64,000 nucleotides of DNA, from assembly GCA_013378335.1 (NCBI GenBank), contig CP040556.1, forward strand, positions 1,178,001 to 1,242,000. The letters are read 5' to 3'. Source of the stretch: Streptococcus sanguinis. GTDB lineage: Bacteria; Bacillota; Bacilli; Lactobacillales; Streptococcaceae. Below, in pieces: positions 7,695 to 15,537 of the stretch. The notes under the pieces were generated by a model. It was not told the origin of the DNA, searched no databases, and saw nothing but the letters and a program-made list of their open reading frames with translations. Numbering within the stretch: the stretch's first letter is position 1; each line of letters opens with the position of its first letter. Both the position numbers and the translations under genes were made by a program.

Positions 7695-8684
7695 ATGAAA
7701 TACATTGTTAACTACTCAAATGATACAGCTTTTAATATTGCTCTGGAGGAGTATGCTTTCAAACGCCTTTTAGATGAGGACGAAATTTTCCTACTTTGGA
7801 TTAACAAACCATCTATCATTGTAGGGCGTCACCAAAACACTATCGAAGAAATCAACCGCGACTACGTTCGTGAGCATGGTATTGAGGTCGTACGTCGTAT
7901 CAGCGGAGGTGGAGCTGTTTATCACGATCTAAACAACCTCAACTACACCATTATCTCCAAGGAAAGCGAAGATCGTGCTTTTGACTTCAAGAGTTTTTCT
8001 ACGCCGGTTATCAACACCTTGGCAGAGCTTGGGGTAAAGGCTGAATTCACTGGCCGTAATGACCTAGAGATTGATGGCAAAAAGTTCTGTGGCAATGCGC
8101 AGGCTTATATTAATGGCCGTATCATGCACCACGGTTGCCTGCTCTTTGATGTTGATTTGTCTGTCTTGGCTAATGCGCTTAAGGTTTCTAAAGACAAGTT
8201 CGAATCAAAAGGCGTTAAATCCGTCCGTGCACGCGTGACAAATATTGTCAATGAATTGCCAGAAAAGATTACCGTCGAAGAATTCCGCGACTTGCTTCTG
8301 GACTACATGAAGAAAGAATATCCAGAAATGACAGAATATGTCTTCTCCGAGAAAGAACTGGAAGAAATCAAGCAAATCAGAGATAGCAAGTTTGGAACTT
8401 GGGACTGGAACTACGGTAAATCACCTGAATACAATGTGCGCCGTGGCACCAAGTTTACCAGCGGTAAGGTAGAAATCTTTGCCAACATTGTTGAATCCAA
8501 GATTCAGGATATTAAAATCTATGGAGACTTCTTTGGTATTGAAGACGTAGCAGCAGTAGAAGATGTGCTTCGCGGCGTTAAATACGAACGCGAAGATGTG
8601 CTCAAAGCCCTTGAAACGATTGATATCAGCCGCTACTTTGCTGGAATCAGCAGAGAAGAGATTGCCGAAGCTATCGTCGGTTAA
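7695..8684 (+). CDS. lplA: Lipoate-protein ligase
   Basis: Lipoate-protein ligase A family (329 aa), attaching lipoate to lipoyl-domain lysines through lipoyl-AMP. The family motif RRISGGGAVYHDLNNLNY (about 65-82) and GNAQAYINGRIMHHG are present; residues from about 250 on form the LplA C-terminal domain. As the last gene of the pdh operon, its obvious client is the lipoyl domain at the N-terminus of PdhD, and perhaps that of the second complex's E2 at 26645-27904. AGAGGAAG precedes the ATG. Confidence 0.92.
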   Translation: MKYIVNYSNDTAFNIALEEYAFKRLLDEDEIFLLWINKPSIIVGRHQNTIEEINRDYVREHGIEVVRRISGGGAVYHDLNNLNYTIISKESEDRAFDFKSFSTPVINTLAELGVKAEFTGRNDLEIDGKKFCGNAQAYINGRIMHHGCLLFDVDLSVLANALKVSKDKFESKGVKSVRARVTNIVNELPEKITVEEFRDLLLDYMKKEYPEMTEYVFSEKELEEIKQIRDSKFGTWDWNYGKSPEYNVRRGTKFTSGKVEIFANIVESKIQDIKIYGDFFGIEDVAAVEDVLRGVKYEREDVLKALETIDISRYFAGISREEIAEAIVG

Positions 8685-8699
8685 AATATGACATAAAGA

Positions 8700-8728
8700 A
8701 AACCAAACTCTTCGAGAGCTTGGTTTTT
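8700..8728 (+). terminator. Terminator after lplA
   Basis: AAACCAA with inner CTCT-tcg-AGAG, then TTGGTTTTT. It closes the pdh operon. Confidence 0.8.
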
Positions 8729-8811
8729 CATGTAAACAGTATATTTCAAATCAACAACATTCTTACGTTTCCTTAACCAGCTAGTTTTCTCTAGGCTTTA
8801 TCTACTAGATA

Positions 8812-8820
8812 TGATAAAAT
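8812..8820 (+). promoter_or_regulatory. Extended -10 promoter of the SseB-like gene
   Basis: TGATAAAAT, an extended -10, occurs 30 bp before the start at 8850. No good -35 is visible at the expected spacing. Confidence 0.4.
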
Positions 8821-8849
8821 GATAGGGAATTAGAGAAAGGGGTGCCTTG

Positions 8850-9488
8850 ATGCAGAAAGTCCCAGTAGAAAGCCTTGGTCTGTTTGAGCAGTTGGACCGC
8901 ATAGTTGTAGCTTTTCTGAAGAAAAAACCATCTCCTAATCCAGACAACTTTTATGTTAGTATATCTGCAGAAGATTATGAGAAAAAGAAAGAAGAATTTG
9001 AAAAATCAGGCTATCAAGCCGTGAAATTGCCGCTTGGCATGGCATTAGATAATGTTATTCAGCAACCTTCTTTCCAAAATCTTGTCATTGGCGGACTCTA
9101 CATGGTAGATATCTTCGTTCCCAAGGAAGACCTGATGCCCTTAAAGGACCTTGTTGACAGCTTTTGCATCATGTTTGCAGCAGCTAATAACCGGATAGAG
9201 AATATCAAGGCTTACGATCTGATGAAGAGTAAGACAGTTTACTTTATCGGAAAACTTTTCACGGACAATCCTCAGCCAGGTGATGAAGTTAGCTTTGAAG
9301 GGCTGAATAGGGAGACAGCAGAAGGCTCCTACGAAGCGGTCAAATGCTTCCTAACTAGAGAAAGCGCCGAAAAGTACAATTCCAAAAATCGACCTGTCAC
9401 AGCAGCAAATCTAGAACACCTCAAGCACTTCTGGGGCAAACCGCTGATTGTCGAGCCGCATCGTAATTATTGGATTGAGTTTTTATAA
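8850..9488 (+). CDS. SseB-like hypothetical protein
   Basis: Cytosolic protein of about 212 aa with no signal peptide or membrane segment. The C-terminal region (VKCFLTRESAEKYN through the HRNYW end) resembles SseB-type domains, but I recognise this only loosely and propose no function. The ATG at 8850 is preferred over the TTG at 8847 because AGAAAGGGG is better placed for it. Monocistronic: own -10 upstream and a strong terminator downstream. It is the last rightward gene before the terminus strand switch. Confidence 0.7.
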   Translation: MQKVPVESLGLFEQLDRIVVAFLKKKPSPNPDNFYVSISAEDYEKKKEEFEKSGYQAVKLPLGMALDNVIQQPSFQNLVIGGLYMVDIFVPKEDLMPLKDLVDSFCIMFAAANNRIENIKAYDLMKSKTVYFIGKLFTDNPQPGDEVSFEGLNRETAEGSYEAVKCFLTRESAEKYNSKNRPVTAANLEHLKHFWGKPLIVEPHRNYWIEFL

Positions 9489-9498
9489 GAATATAAGA

Positions 9499-9537
9499 AA
9501 AAGAGCGAAAAATCTATTTTAGATGCTTCGCTCTTTT
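9499..9537. terminator. Bidirectional-type terminator between SseB-like gene and xerS
   Basis: AAAAGAGCGAA (9499-9509) and TTCGCTCTTTT (9527-9537) form an 11-bp stem with A and T runs on both sides, so it could serve the convergent genes from either direction. Confidence 0.8.
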
Positions 9538-9583
9538 GTTGTTATTGTCATCCTGTTGATTACATATTTTAAATTATGCAATA

Positions 9584-10654
9584 TTATAATTTGTCCAAAG
9601 CATTCTTTTGCTCGTCATTGACAATGTGGGTGTAGAGGTCTGTTACCTGAGTGCTGGCATGCCCTAGCTGATGACTGACAAGAACTTGCGATTTGGTCGC
9701 ATCGTATAAACGTGTAGCAAGCGTGTGGCGGAGTTTGTGAGGCGTCACTCGCACCTTGAAGTCCTCGGAATACTTGGCCACCATTTTTTCGACACTGGAA
9801 GCATCGATTCGATTAGGAGTGCCGCGGTATTCAGTCAAAAAGAAAGCTGTATCCGTCTTTTCGGCCTTGTATCGTTTGCTTCGAATACTCAGATAGTCTT
9901 CTAAATAGGGCTTAGCAAAAGCAGCAACATTGACAGAATCCCTTTTTCCACCTTTTCTTGTCACTTCAATGACCATCATTTTGAGATTGATGTCTTTTAG
10001 GTCTAGATTGACAGCTTCGGATAGACGAACACCAGAGGCTAGCAGCAAGGCAATGATGGCTAAATCTCGTTCCTTGTTTTTATTGAAGGAGGACAGAGCG
10101 CGATTAGAGAGCTTCTTAGGGTACTCCCTATCAATATACTGGAGAAATTCTTCCGTCTCATCCCCTAAAAAGAGCTTCTGCTTAATATTCTCTGCACGAG
10201 CAGCCAGAGTTTCCTTTTTCTTCTTAGTAGCAACTTTTTTCATCACATTTCGATAGAAGTAGGGCTCACCCTGCTCGTTTTCAACTTCCTCCGTCAAATA
10301 TTTGTAGAGGCTGGACAAGGCTGAAAGAGTCCGGTTGATGGTTGTCTGGGAAACACCGTTTTGGGTCGTATTGGCATTGAGAAGCGGACGCTCTCGCAGA
10401 TACAGAATGAAGGCCTCCATGTCTTTCTTGGTCATATTTTCCAAGACCGATAGAGGAATCTCAGCAATATGCGAAGCATCCGTTATACCAGATTCTAGCA
10501 TCCAGTTAAAAAAGCGATCATATTCTTTAAGATATTCATATAAGGTTGTAAAACTATAAGGCACAGCCAACTTAGACTGGTAATATTCCAGAATGTACCA
10601 GGGCATGGTAGCCTTAAGTTTATCGATTCTTTCTAATAGCAATTCACGTTTCAT
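9584..10654 (-). CDS. xerS: Tyrosine recombinase XerS
   Basis: Single-subunit chromosome-dimer recombinase of streptococci and lactococci (356 aa, the usual XerS length). An N-terminal SAM-like core-binding domain occupies about 1-150. The catalytic domain has the first arginine in [23 protein letters not shown] and the nucleophile tyrosine in DLYTHI, so it looks intact. Its target difSL lies 52 bp upstream of the start codon, and the gene's own -35 lies inside that site. Confidence 0.95.
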   Translation of the reverse strand: MKRELLLERIDKLKATMPWYILEYYQSKLAVPYSFTTLYEYLKEYDRFFNWMLESGITDASHIAEIPLSVLENMTKKDMEAFILYLRERPLLNANTTQNGVSQTTINRTLSALSSLYKYLTEEVENEQGEPYFYRNVMKKVATKKKKETLAARAENIKQKLFLGDETEEFLQYIDREYPKKLSNRALSSFNKNKERDLAIIALLLASGVRLSEAVNLDLKDINLKMMVIEVTRKGGKRDSVNVAAFAKPYLEDYLSIRSKRYKAEKTDTAFFLTEYRGTPNRIDASSVEKMVAKYSEDFKVRVTPHKLRHTLATRLYDATKSQVLVSHQLGHASTQVTDLYTHIVNDEQKNALDKL

Positions 10655-10682
10655 TACAATTCTCCGTTTTTTCTATAACAGT

Positions 10683-10711
10683 AGTATAGCATATCTAGAT
10701 ATATTTTTCAA
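10683..10711 (-). promoter_or_regulatory. xerS promoter, -35 inside difSL
   Basis: On the minus strand, -35 TTGAAA (10711-10706), a 17-bp spacer and -10 TATACT (10688-10683). The -35 is the outer end of the XerS-binding arm of difSL, so recombinase binding should compete with RNA polymerase. Confidence 0.65.
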
Positions 10712-10736
10712 GAAAATTATAGTTTTTCGGAAAGAT
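10706..10736 (-). other. difSL chromosome-dimer resolution site
   Basis: 31-bp site next to xerS. Read on the minus strand it has arm TTTCCGAAAAA, centre CTATAA and arm TTTTCTTGAAA. This matches my recollection of the streptococcal/lactococcal difSL sequence and its fixed place beside xerS. It marks the replication terminus; gene orientation switches here. Confidence 0.85.
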
Positions 10737-10781
10737 AACAGAGGGAAGTAAGCAATCTAACTTTAATACAAAAAAGATAAT

Positions 10782-10824
10782 AAAAACAAGACAGAATTGA
10801 TGAGCTAAACTCTGTCTTGTTTTT
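10782..10824. terminator. Strong terminator after the MepB-like gene
   Basis: AAAAACAAGACAGA (10782-10795) pairs perfectly with TCTGTCTTGTTTTT (10811-10824); usable in both directions. Confidence 0.85.
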
Positions 10825-10872
10825 CCTAAAACTTATTCTTCTAAATTCGATTTTTTTAAAATAATCCAGTTG

Positions 10873-11277
10873 CTATTTTTGTGTTGCCCGAGCCGTTTTA
10901 TTTAAATTGCTGCACCAGGACGGATAAAACCGCATAGCTATCTTTCCTTTACAATCCTTTGTAGAGAGAATTTTTTTACTGATAGCTACCTCTTTGGGAA
11001 TTATAAATAAACCGCAATGACAGTCGTCAATAACGACAATAACTAGTTCATCACCCAAGTCTTTATCAGTATAAGGAATATTCTTGTTGTCTTGGTCTTT
11101 TTTCCAAAAGACTGTAAAGTAGCCTTCTTTTTTGGGTGTTTTCTTTGCCAAACGGCATCTTTTATATTCTTGATTATCCTTTGGCTTAATTAAAATGCTT
11201 TCATAGTCTTCGTTCCATTTTTCATTTACCAAATCAAAGTCACCATAGTACCTATGAAGAATCTCTACCATTTTCAT
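10873..11277 (-). CDS. MepB-family protein, probably C-terminally truncated
   Basis: 134 aa resembling the MepB family, a small protein first noted near a staphylococcal drug-efflux regulator; biochemical role unknown. Characteristic parts: RLAKKTPKKEGYFTVFWKKD, the LFIIPKEV region and GKIAMRFYPSW. The frame stops at a TAG where the family has a conserved tryptophan after TQK; the bases beyond the stop read QLDYFKK, like a normal family C-terminus. A TGG to TAG change removing roughly a dozen residues is therefore likely. It could also be a sequencing error. Confidence 0.65.
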   Translation of the reverse strand: MKMVEILHRYYGDFDLVNEKWNEDYESILIKPKDNQEYKRCRLAKKTPKKEGYFTVFWKKDQDNKNIPYTDKDLGDELVIVVIDDCHCGLFIIPKEVAISKKILSTKDCKGKIAMRFYPSWCSNLNKTARATQK

Positions 11278-11330
11278 TGTTTTATTGCCTTTCTATTTTT
11301 TTACCAAAATAAAATTATGTAAAACAATTG

Positions 11331-12131
11331 CTAGAATAAAAACCCTTTAATCAAATCAATTACTTGTTCATTTTGCGGCAGGGAAGAATGATGGGCGTCC
11401 TTGCCTACGATGACGACCTCTCTGTGTGAAGCAATCTTTCCTTTGTAAATCAAACTCCCGGCCTCTACACTGCTTTTATGAACAATTCCGTCACCATCTC
11501 GGAAAAAGATTCCCAAAATTGACAAATGCTGCAGCTTCTTAGGCAGTTTTTCCTGATTGGCTACAAAGTCATCTAGCATTGGGACTCGATGATTGAGATT
11601 CTTCTTGTTTAGATTATAAGGACTGCCGATAGTCAAGAGCTTTTCCATCTCTAGCTCAGAGTGGTTTGCCAGGTATTGCTGCAGGAATACTGTATAAACT
11701 AGACCTCCGTTAGAATGCCCCAACGCCTTAAAGCTGTCAAAAGAGTACTTCTCTCGCAAGACAGTCAAGGCAGCATCAAACATGGCCGCTTGTTTCTTGA
11801 TATTTTCATAACCATCACGATTATTTTGAAAACCAACCACAAAAATAGGATTTCTATCCTTGTGCTTCAAATGCCCTCGGTAAGTCATGCGTCCGTCATT
11901 CCAGACTTTAATACGAACAAGACTATGACGCGGATGTTGATTGCGATTGAGCTTTTTAACCATTCGATTAAATCTATTTTCTGTTGCCGAACTACCCGGA
12001 ATCATGATAATAGGACGTATTTGGACCTTGCTGGCAGGTAGATGAGAAATAGGGTGGCTAGGCAGCTTATTCAATAATTGTTGAAAGGTTTTAGCAACTC
12101 GATGAATCAATTGCGTCAAAAAAGGGTTCAT
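11331..12131 (-). CDS. DUF915 alpha/beta hydrolase (cytosolic form)
   Basis: DUF915-type alpha/beta hydrolase of about 266 aa. Oxyanion-region motif IIMIPGSSATENRF, nucleophile elbow GHSNGG, and a late H-SSLPQNEQV segment that could hold the catalytic histidine. The ATG at 12131 is preferred over a TTG at 12170 because GGAG lies 6 nt before it. No signal peptide. It is a paralogue of the membrane-anchored DUF915 protein at 18479-19333. Substrate unknown. Confidence 0.8.
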   Translation of the reverse strand: MNPFLTQLIHRVAKTFQQLLNKLPSHPISHLPASKVQIRPIIMIPGSSATENRFNRMVKKLNRNQHPRHSLVRIKVWNDGRMTYRGHLKHKDRNPIFVVGFQNNRDGYENIKKQAAMFDAALTVLREKYSFDSFKALGHSNGGLVYTVFLQQYLANHSELEMEKLLTIGSPYNLNKKNLNHRVPMLDDFVANQEKLPKKLQHLSILGIFFRDGDGIVHKSSVEAGSLIYKGKIASHREVVIVGKDAHHSSLPQNEQVIDLIKGFLF

Positions 12132-12161
12132 ACTAGTCTCCGTATCTGAATCTGATGTTTC

Positions 12162-12205
12162 CAAAAACAAGCCACATAAAACTTAGTTATGCGACTTGTT
12201 TTTTT
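12162..12205. terminator. Terminator after ffh
   Basis: AACAAG and CATAA pair with TTATG and CTTGTT, with flanking A and T runs. It closes the ylxM-ffh operon on the minus strand. Confidence 0.65.
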
Positions 12206-12209
12206 GTTA

Positions 12210-13784
12210 TTACTTCCGCTTCTTCTTATTTTTCTTCATTTGCTTGGCCATTTTGTTCAAGCTGCGGCGCATCAGAAACTCTCCAGCCTTACCCTTGAGG
12301 CCGCCACCAAACATTTGGCTCATATCCGGCATGCCGGCTCCTCCTAAGCCTGACATATCTGGCATACCGCCTTGGCCCATCATGCCTTCCAGAGCTGACA
12401 TGTCGGGCATTCCTCCGCCACTAGGCATGTTCTTAGGCATATTGTTTGGATTGAGACCCATTTGCTTCATCATCTTGCTCATATCACCTGACAGGACGCC
12501 CTGCATCATCTGCTTAGCTTGATTGAAGTCTTTGATAAATTTATTGACATCGACAAAGCTGTTACCAGATCCAGCTGCAATTCGACGGCGACGGCTAGGA
12601 CTCAGCAAGTCAGGATTTTCCCGCTCAGCCGGTGTCATAGAGGATACGATGGCACGCTTGCGAGCAATTTCTTTCTCATCCACTTTGATATTCTTGAGGG
12701 CAGGATTATTGGCCATACCTGGAATCATCTTGAGCAAATCTTCCATAGGTCCCATGCCTTGTACCTGATCCAGCTGATCAATAAAATCATTGAAATCAAA
12801 GGTGTTTTCCCGCATCTTTTCAGCCATTTCAAGCGATTTTTTCTCATCGTATTCTTGAGAGGCTTTTTCGATTAGAGTCAGCATGTCCCCCATGCCCAAA
12901 ATCCGGCTGGACATGCGGTCTGGGTGGAAGGTTTCGATATCAGTAATCTTTTCACCGGTACCAGTAAATTTAATGGGTTTACCAGTAATCTGACGGACAG
13001 ACAGGGCTGCACCACCACGGGTATCGCCATCAATCTTAGTCAGGATAACCCCGGTCACTTCCAGTTGGCTGTTAAATTCACGAGCGACATTAGCCGCTTC
13101 CTGACCAATCATGGCATCGACAACCAAGAGGATTTCATTCGGATTAGCCAGTGCTTTGACATCCGACAGCTCCTGCATGAGCTTTTCGTCAATCTGAAGG
13201 CGCCCAGCTGTATCAATCAGGACATAATCGTTGTGGTTAGCCTTGGCTTGCTCCAAACCTTGACGGACAATCTCAACAGATGGAACTTCCGTACCTAAAG
13301 CAAAAACAGGTACATCAATTTGCTGTCCAAGTGTTTTCAGCTGATCAATAGCCGCCGGACGATAAATATCCGCCGCGATCATGAGCGGACGAGCATTTTC
13401 TTCTTTCTTGAGCTTATTAGCAAGCTTTCCGGCAAAGGTAGTCTTACCAGCCCCTTGCAGACCAACCATCATGATAATAGTCGGAATCTTTGGTGACTTG
13501 ATAATCTCAGCAGTATCAGAGCCTAGGATAGTTGTCAGTTCTTCGTCAACAATCTTGATAATCTGTTGCGCTGGATTGAGGGTATCGATAACCTCATGGC
13601 CGACAGCCCGCTCACGGACTTTCTTGATAAAGTCTTTGACAACTGGCAGGGCAACGTCTGCTTCTAAAAGAGCCAGACGAATCTCTTTGGTTGCTTCCTG
13701 GACATCACTCTCTGAGATTTTTCCTTTTCTGCGCAAATTTTTAAAGACGTTCTGCAGACGTTCCGTTAAACTTTCAAATGCCAT
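12210..13784 (-). CDS. ffh: Signal recognition particle protein Ffh
   Basis: SRP54 GTPase (524 aa), which binds signal sequences with 4.5S RNA and delivers ribosomes to FtsY. N domain about 1-90; G domain with GLQGAGKTT (P-loop), DTAGR and TKIDGD; methionine-rich M domain from about 300. The C-terminus is longer than usual and contains two GMPDMS repeats in a Gly/Met-rich tail before a basic end. Downstream of ylxM and a 73-aa ORF in one operon. Confidence 0.95.
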   Translation of the reverse strand: MAFESLTERLQNVFKNLRRKGKISESDVQEATKEIRLALLEADVALPVVKDFIKKVRERAVGHEVIDTLNPAQQIIKIVDEELTTILGSDTAEIIKSPKIPTIIMMVGLQGAGKTTFAGKLANKLKKEENARPLMIAADIYRPAAIDQLKTLGQQIDVPVFALGTEVPSVEIVRQGLEQAKANHNDYVLIDTAGRLQIDEKLMQELSDVKALANPNEILLVVDAMIGQEAANVAREFNSQLEVTGVILTKIDGDTRGGAALSVRQITGKPIKFTGTGEKITDIETFHPDRMSSRILGMGDMLTLIEKASQEYDEKKSLEMAEKMRENTFDFNDFIDQLDQVQGMGPMEDLLKMIPGMANNPALKNIKVDEKEIARKRAIVSSMTPAERENPDLLSPSRRRRIAAGSGNSFVDVNKFIKDFNQAKQMMQGVLSGDMSKMMKQMGLNPNNMPKNMPSGGGMPDMSALEGMMGQGGMPDMSGLGGAGMPDMSQMFGGGLKGKAGEFLMRRSLNKMAKQMKKNKKKRK

Positions 13785-13812
13785 TTTTTATTTCTCCTAG
13801 TTTCTATTTCAA

Positions 13813-14028
13813 TCAATTCAGTGGAAATTTTCCAAAACGAGTTAAACAAGCGTATTCTTCAGCAGAGACTTCTTTCACAATCTCATTTGGGTACCCCCAG
13901 CAGCTGAAACCTTCTTGCATTGCTTTAGAAAGATCGTCAGGGGAGATGATTTGTACCCTGGCAGGGAAAGATTCTTCCAACTCCAACAACCAGCAAGACA
14001 TTTCCTTGTAGATAACTTGTTTAGCCAT
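13813..14028 (-). CDS. Small hypothetical protein between ylxM and ffh
   Basis: About 71 aa starting MAKQVIYKEMSCWLLELEE, acidic, two cysteines, no signal peptide. I do not recognise the family. The ATG at 14028 sits 2 bp after the ylxM stop, with GAGAG as a weak ribosome site; a GTG at 14034 overlapping that stop is the alternative. Its place inside the ylxM-ffh operon supports real translation, and a role near the SRP pathway is only a guess from context. Confidence 0.55.
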   Translation of the reverse strand: MAKQVIYKEMSCWLLELEESFPARVQIISPDDLSKAMQEGFSCWGYPNEIVKEVSAEEYACLTRFGKFPLN

Positions 14029-14030
14029 AG

Positions 14031-14363
14031 TCACTCTCGGTTGTCAATACCAGACAGAATCCCGATCTGCTCCTGCAGATAGCTGTCGTCAGGGTATTTC
14101 TCTGTAATCTGGTCAAATATCTGACTTCTGACAATGTAGTCCGAGTACATGTGCAGCTTTTTCTCATAGTCTTCCAGAATCTTCTCTGTCCGTTTGATAT
14201 TATCATAAACAGCCTGACGGCTAACACCAAACTCCTCAGCAATCTCTGCCAGACTGTAATCATCTGCATAGTAGAGCTCGATATAGTTCATCTGCTTGTC
14301 AGTCAAAAGCGCCGCATAAAACTCGAAGAGAGCATTCATTCGGTTTGTTTTTTCAATTTCCAT
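14031..14363 (-). CDS. ylxM: YlxM, helix-turn-helix SRP-operon protein
   Basis: UPF0122/YlxM family, 110 aa, with a sigma-70 region-4-like helix-turn-helix ([20 protein letters not shown]). YlxM stimulates the SRP GTPase cycle in streptococci and is encoded upstream of ffh. The ATG at 14363 ([10 protein letters not shown]) matches homologues. Only 7 nt separate it from a TATAAT box, so the mRNA may be leaderless; no Shine-Dalgarno sequence is visible. Confidence 0.88.
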   Translation of the reverse strand: MEIEKTNRMNALFEFYAALLTDKQMNYIELYYADDYSLAEIAEEFGVSRQAVYDNIKRTEKILEDYEKKLHMYSDYIVRSQIFDQITEKYPDDSYLQEQIGILSGIDNRE

Positions 14364-14370
14364 AAGAAAC

Positions 14371-14379
14371 ATTATACCA
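14371..14379 (-). promoter_or_regulatory. Extended -10 of the ylxM-ffh operon
   Basis: TGGTATAAT on the minus strand, 7 nt before the ylxM ATG, which would put transcription start at or within a base or two of the start codon. Confidence 0.6.
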
Positions 14380-14479
14380 GAAAAGCATGATAAACTCTAG
14401 TCTGACAAGGGAAATAAACACTCGAAATATGAGATTGCAAAAGGTCAATCAGCTTTTTCTGCCGAGTAAAAGACAAGTT

Positions 14480-14508
14480 AAAAACTCCTAGTGATAACCA
14501 AGAGTTTT
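14480..14508 (-). terminator. Terminator after nagR-like gene
   Basis: AAAACTC pairs with GAGTTTTT on the minus strand; short but with a T-run. Confidence 0.6.
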
Positions 14509-14515
14509 GCAATAA

Positions 14516-15214
14516 TTAATTGTTTTCCAAATAAAATTCAAAACGATCGCCGACATACTGACTTTTTACATATTCAAAAGCTGTGCCGTCATCAAAGTAA
14601 GAAATCTGAGTCAGTCCTAATATAGCATGGCCGCGGGGAATATCAAGGTAATTGGCGATTTTTTCCTTAGCCAGTCGAGCATAGATAGTCTGCTGGGACT
14701 TGCCGATCTTATAGCCATGTTCCTGCAAGGTCTGGAAGAAATGACTGGTCACCTCTTCTTTTTTGAAATTCTTAATGAACTTCTCTGGAATTGAAGCCAC
14801 CTCGTAAACCACCGGCAAATCGTCAGCGTAGCGAACCCGCTCCATCCGAATGACATTTTCCGTCTTGTGGATGCCTAGTTTCTCCACTTCCTGCTCACTC
14901 GGCAGAGTACGTCGATAAGAAATGAGCTGACTGGATGGCGTTTTGCCTTGTGCCTTCATGATTTCCGTGAAGCTGGTAGTGCCGCGCATTTTCTCCTGAA
15001 CGCGTGTGCTGGCTACGAAGGTACCACTCCCGACTCGACGCTCCAGCACTCCCTCCTCAACCAAGAGTGTAATAGCCTGACGCAGGGTCATACGGCTTAC
15101 TTTAAAAGTTTCGGCTAGATCTCGCTCGCTAGGCAGGCGCTCCCCAATCTCCCAAACGGCATCGTCAATATCTTTCTTGATCTGATCATGAATTTTAATA
15201 TATGCGGGTAACAT
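14516..15214 (-). CDS. nagR: GntR/HutC-family regulator (NagR-like)
   Basis: 232 aa: winged-helix GntR DNA-binding domain (about 1-70; [20 protein letters not shown]) plus a UTRA effector domain (about 90-232). In pneumococcus the GntR gene beside guaA is NagR, the repressor of N-acetylglucosamine catabolism; the same adjacency here and the HutC/DasR-type UTRA domain support that name. An inverted repeat overlaps its own promoter, suggesting autorepression. Divergent from guaA across 323 bp. Confidence 0.8.
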   Translation of the reverse strand: MLPAYIKIHDQIKKDIDDAVWEIGERLPSERDLAETFKVSRMTLRQAITLLVEEGVLERRVGSGTFVASTRVQEKMRGTTSFTEIMKAQGKTPSSQLISYRRTLPSEQEVEKLGIHKTENVIRMERVRYADDLPVVYEVASIPEKFIKNFKKEEVTSHFFQTLQEHGYKIGKSQQTIYARLAKEKIANYLDIPRGHAILGLTQISYFDDGTAFEYVKSQYVGDRFEFYLENN

Positions 15215-15230
15215 GTCGGCTCTTCTTTCT

Positions 15231-15277
15231 TATTTGGTACCTTCCTTTATTTTAGTACCAAATACTTCAAATGTCAA
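15231..15277 (-). promoter_or_regulatory. nagR promoter with inverted-repeat operator
   Basis: Minus strand: -35 TTGACA (15277-15272), 17-bp spacer, -10 TAAAAT (15254-15249). TATTTGGTAC (15231-15240) and GTACCAAATA (15255-15264) are perfect inverted repeats 14 bp apart; one fills the spacer, the other lies near the start of transcription. A typical layout for autorepression by a GntR dimer. Confidence 0.7.
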
Positions 15278-15471
15278 ACTAAATATTGAAGAATAGCTCC
15301 TTTTCTCACGAATTCAGTTGTTTTGTCAAAAAAGATCAACATTTTAGGAGCTTGTTTATTTGATTTTAGTCAGAGATAGCACTGGCGTCCATGGCAAGTC
15401 GGTCTAAACAAACGAAAATAGCAAACTAAAGTCTCATATTCGTTTTTTCATCACACTTACTCCTTATTACC

Positions 15472-15500
15472 TTGGAAAAATTCCTTTTTTGTGATAAAAT
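15472..15500 (+). promoter_or_regulatory. guaA promoter
   Basis: -35 TTGGAA (15472-15477), 17-bp spacer and extended -10 TGATAAAAT (15492-15500). No purine riboswitch core is visible in the short leader. The remaining part of this 323-bp gap holds the nagR operator and otherwise nothing I can identify. Confidence 0.65.
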
Positions 15501-15537
15501 GAGGGGAAAAGATTACTTCTTTTAAGAAAGGGAACAG

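Noticed and set aside
15294..15352. AGCTCCT/AGGAGCT inverted repeat upstream of guaA
   Set aside because: Only 7 bp with a 45-bp gap; could easily be chance.
15301..15537. Guanine riboswitch or T-box before guaA
   Set aside because: A plain promoter with a short leader; no aptamer core or specifier stem.
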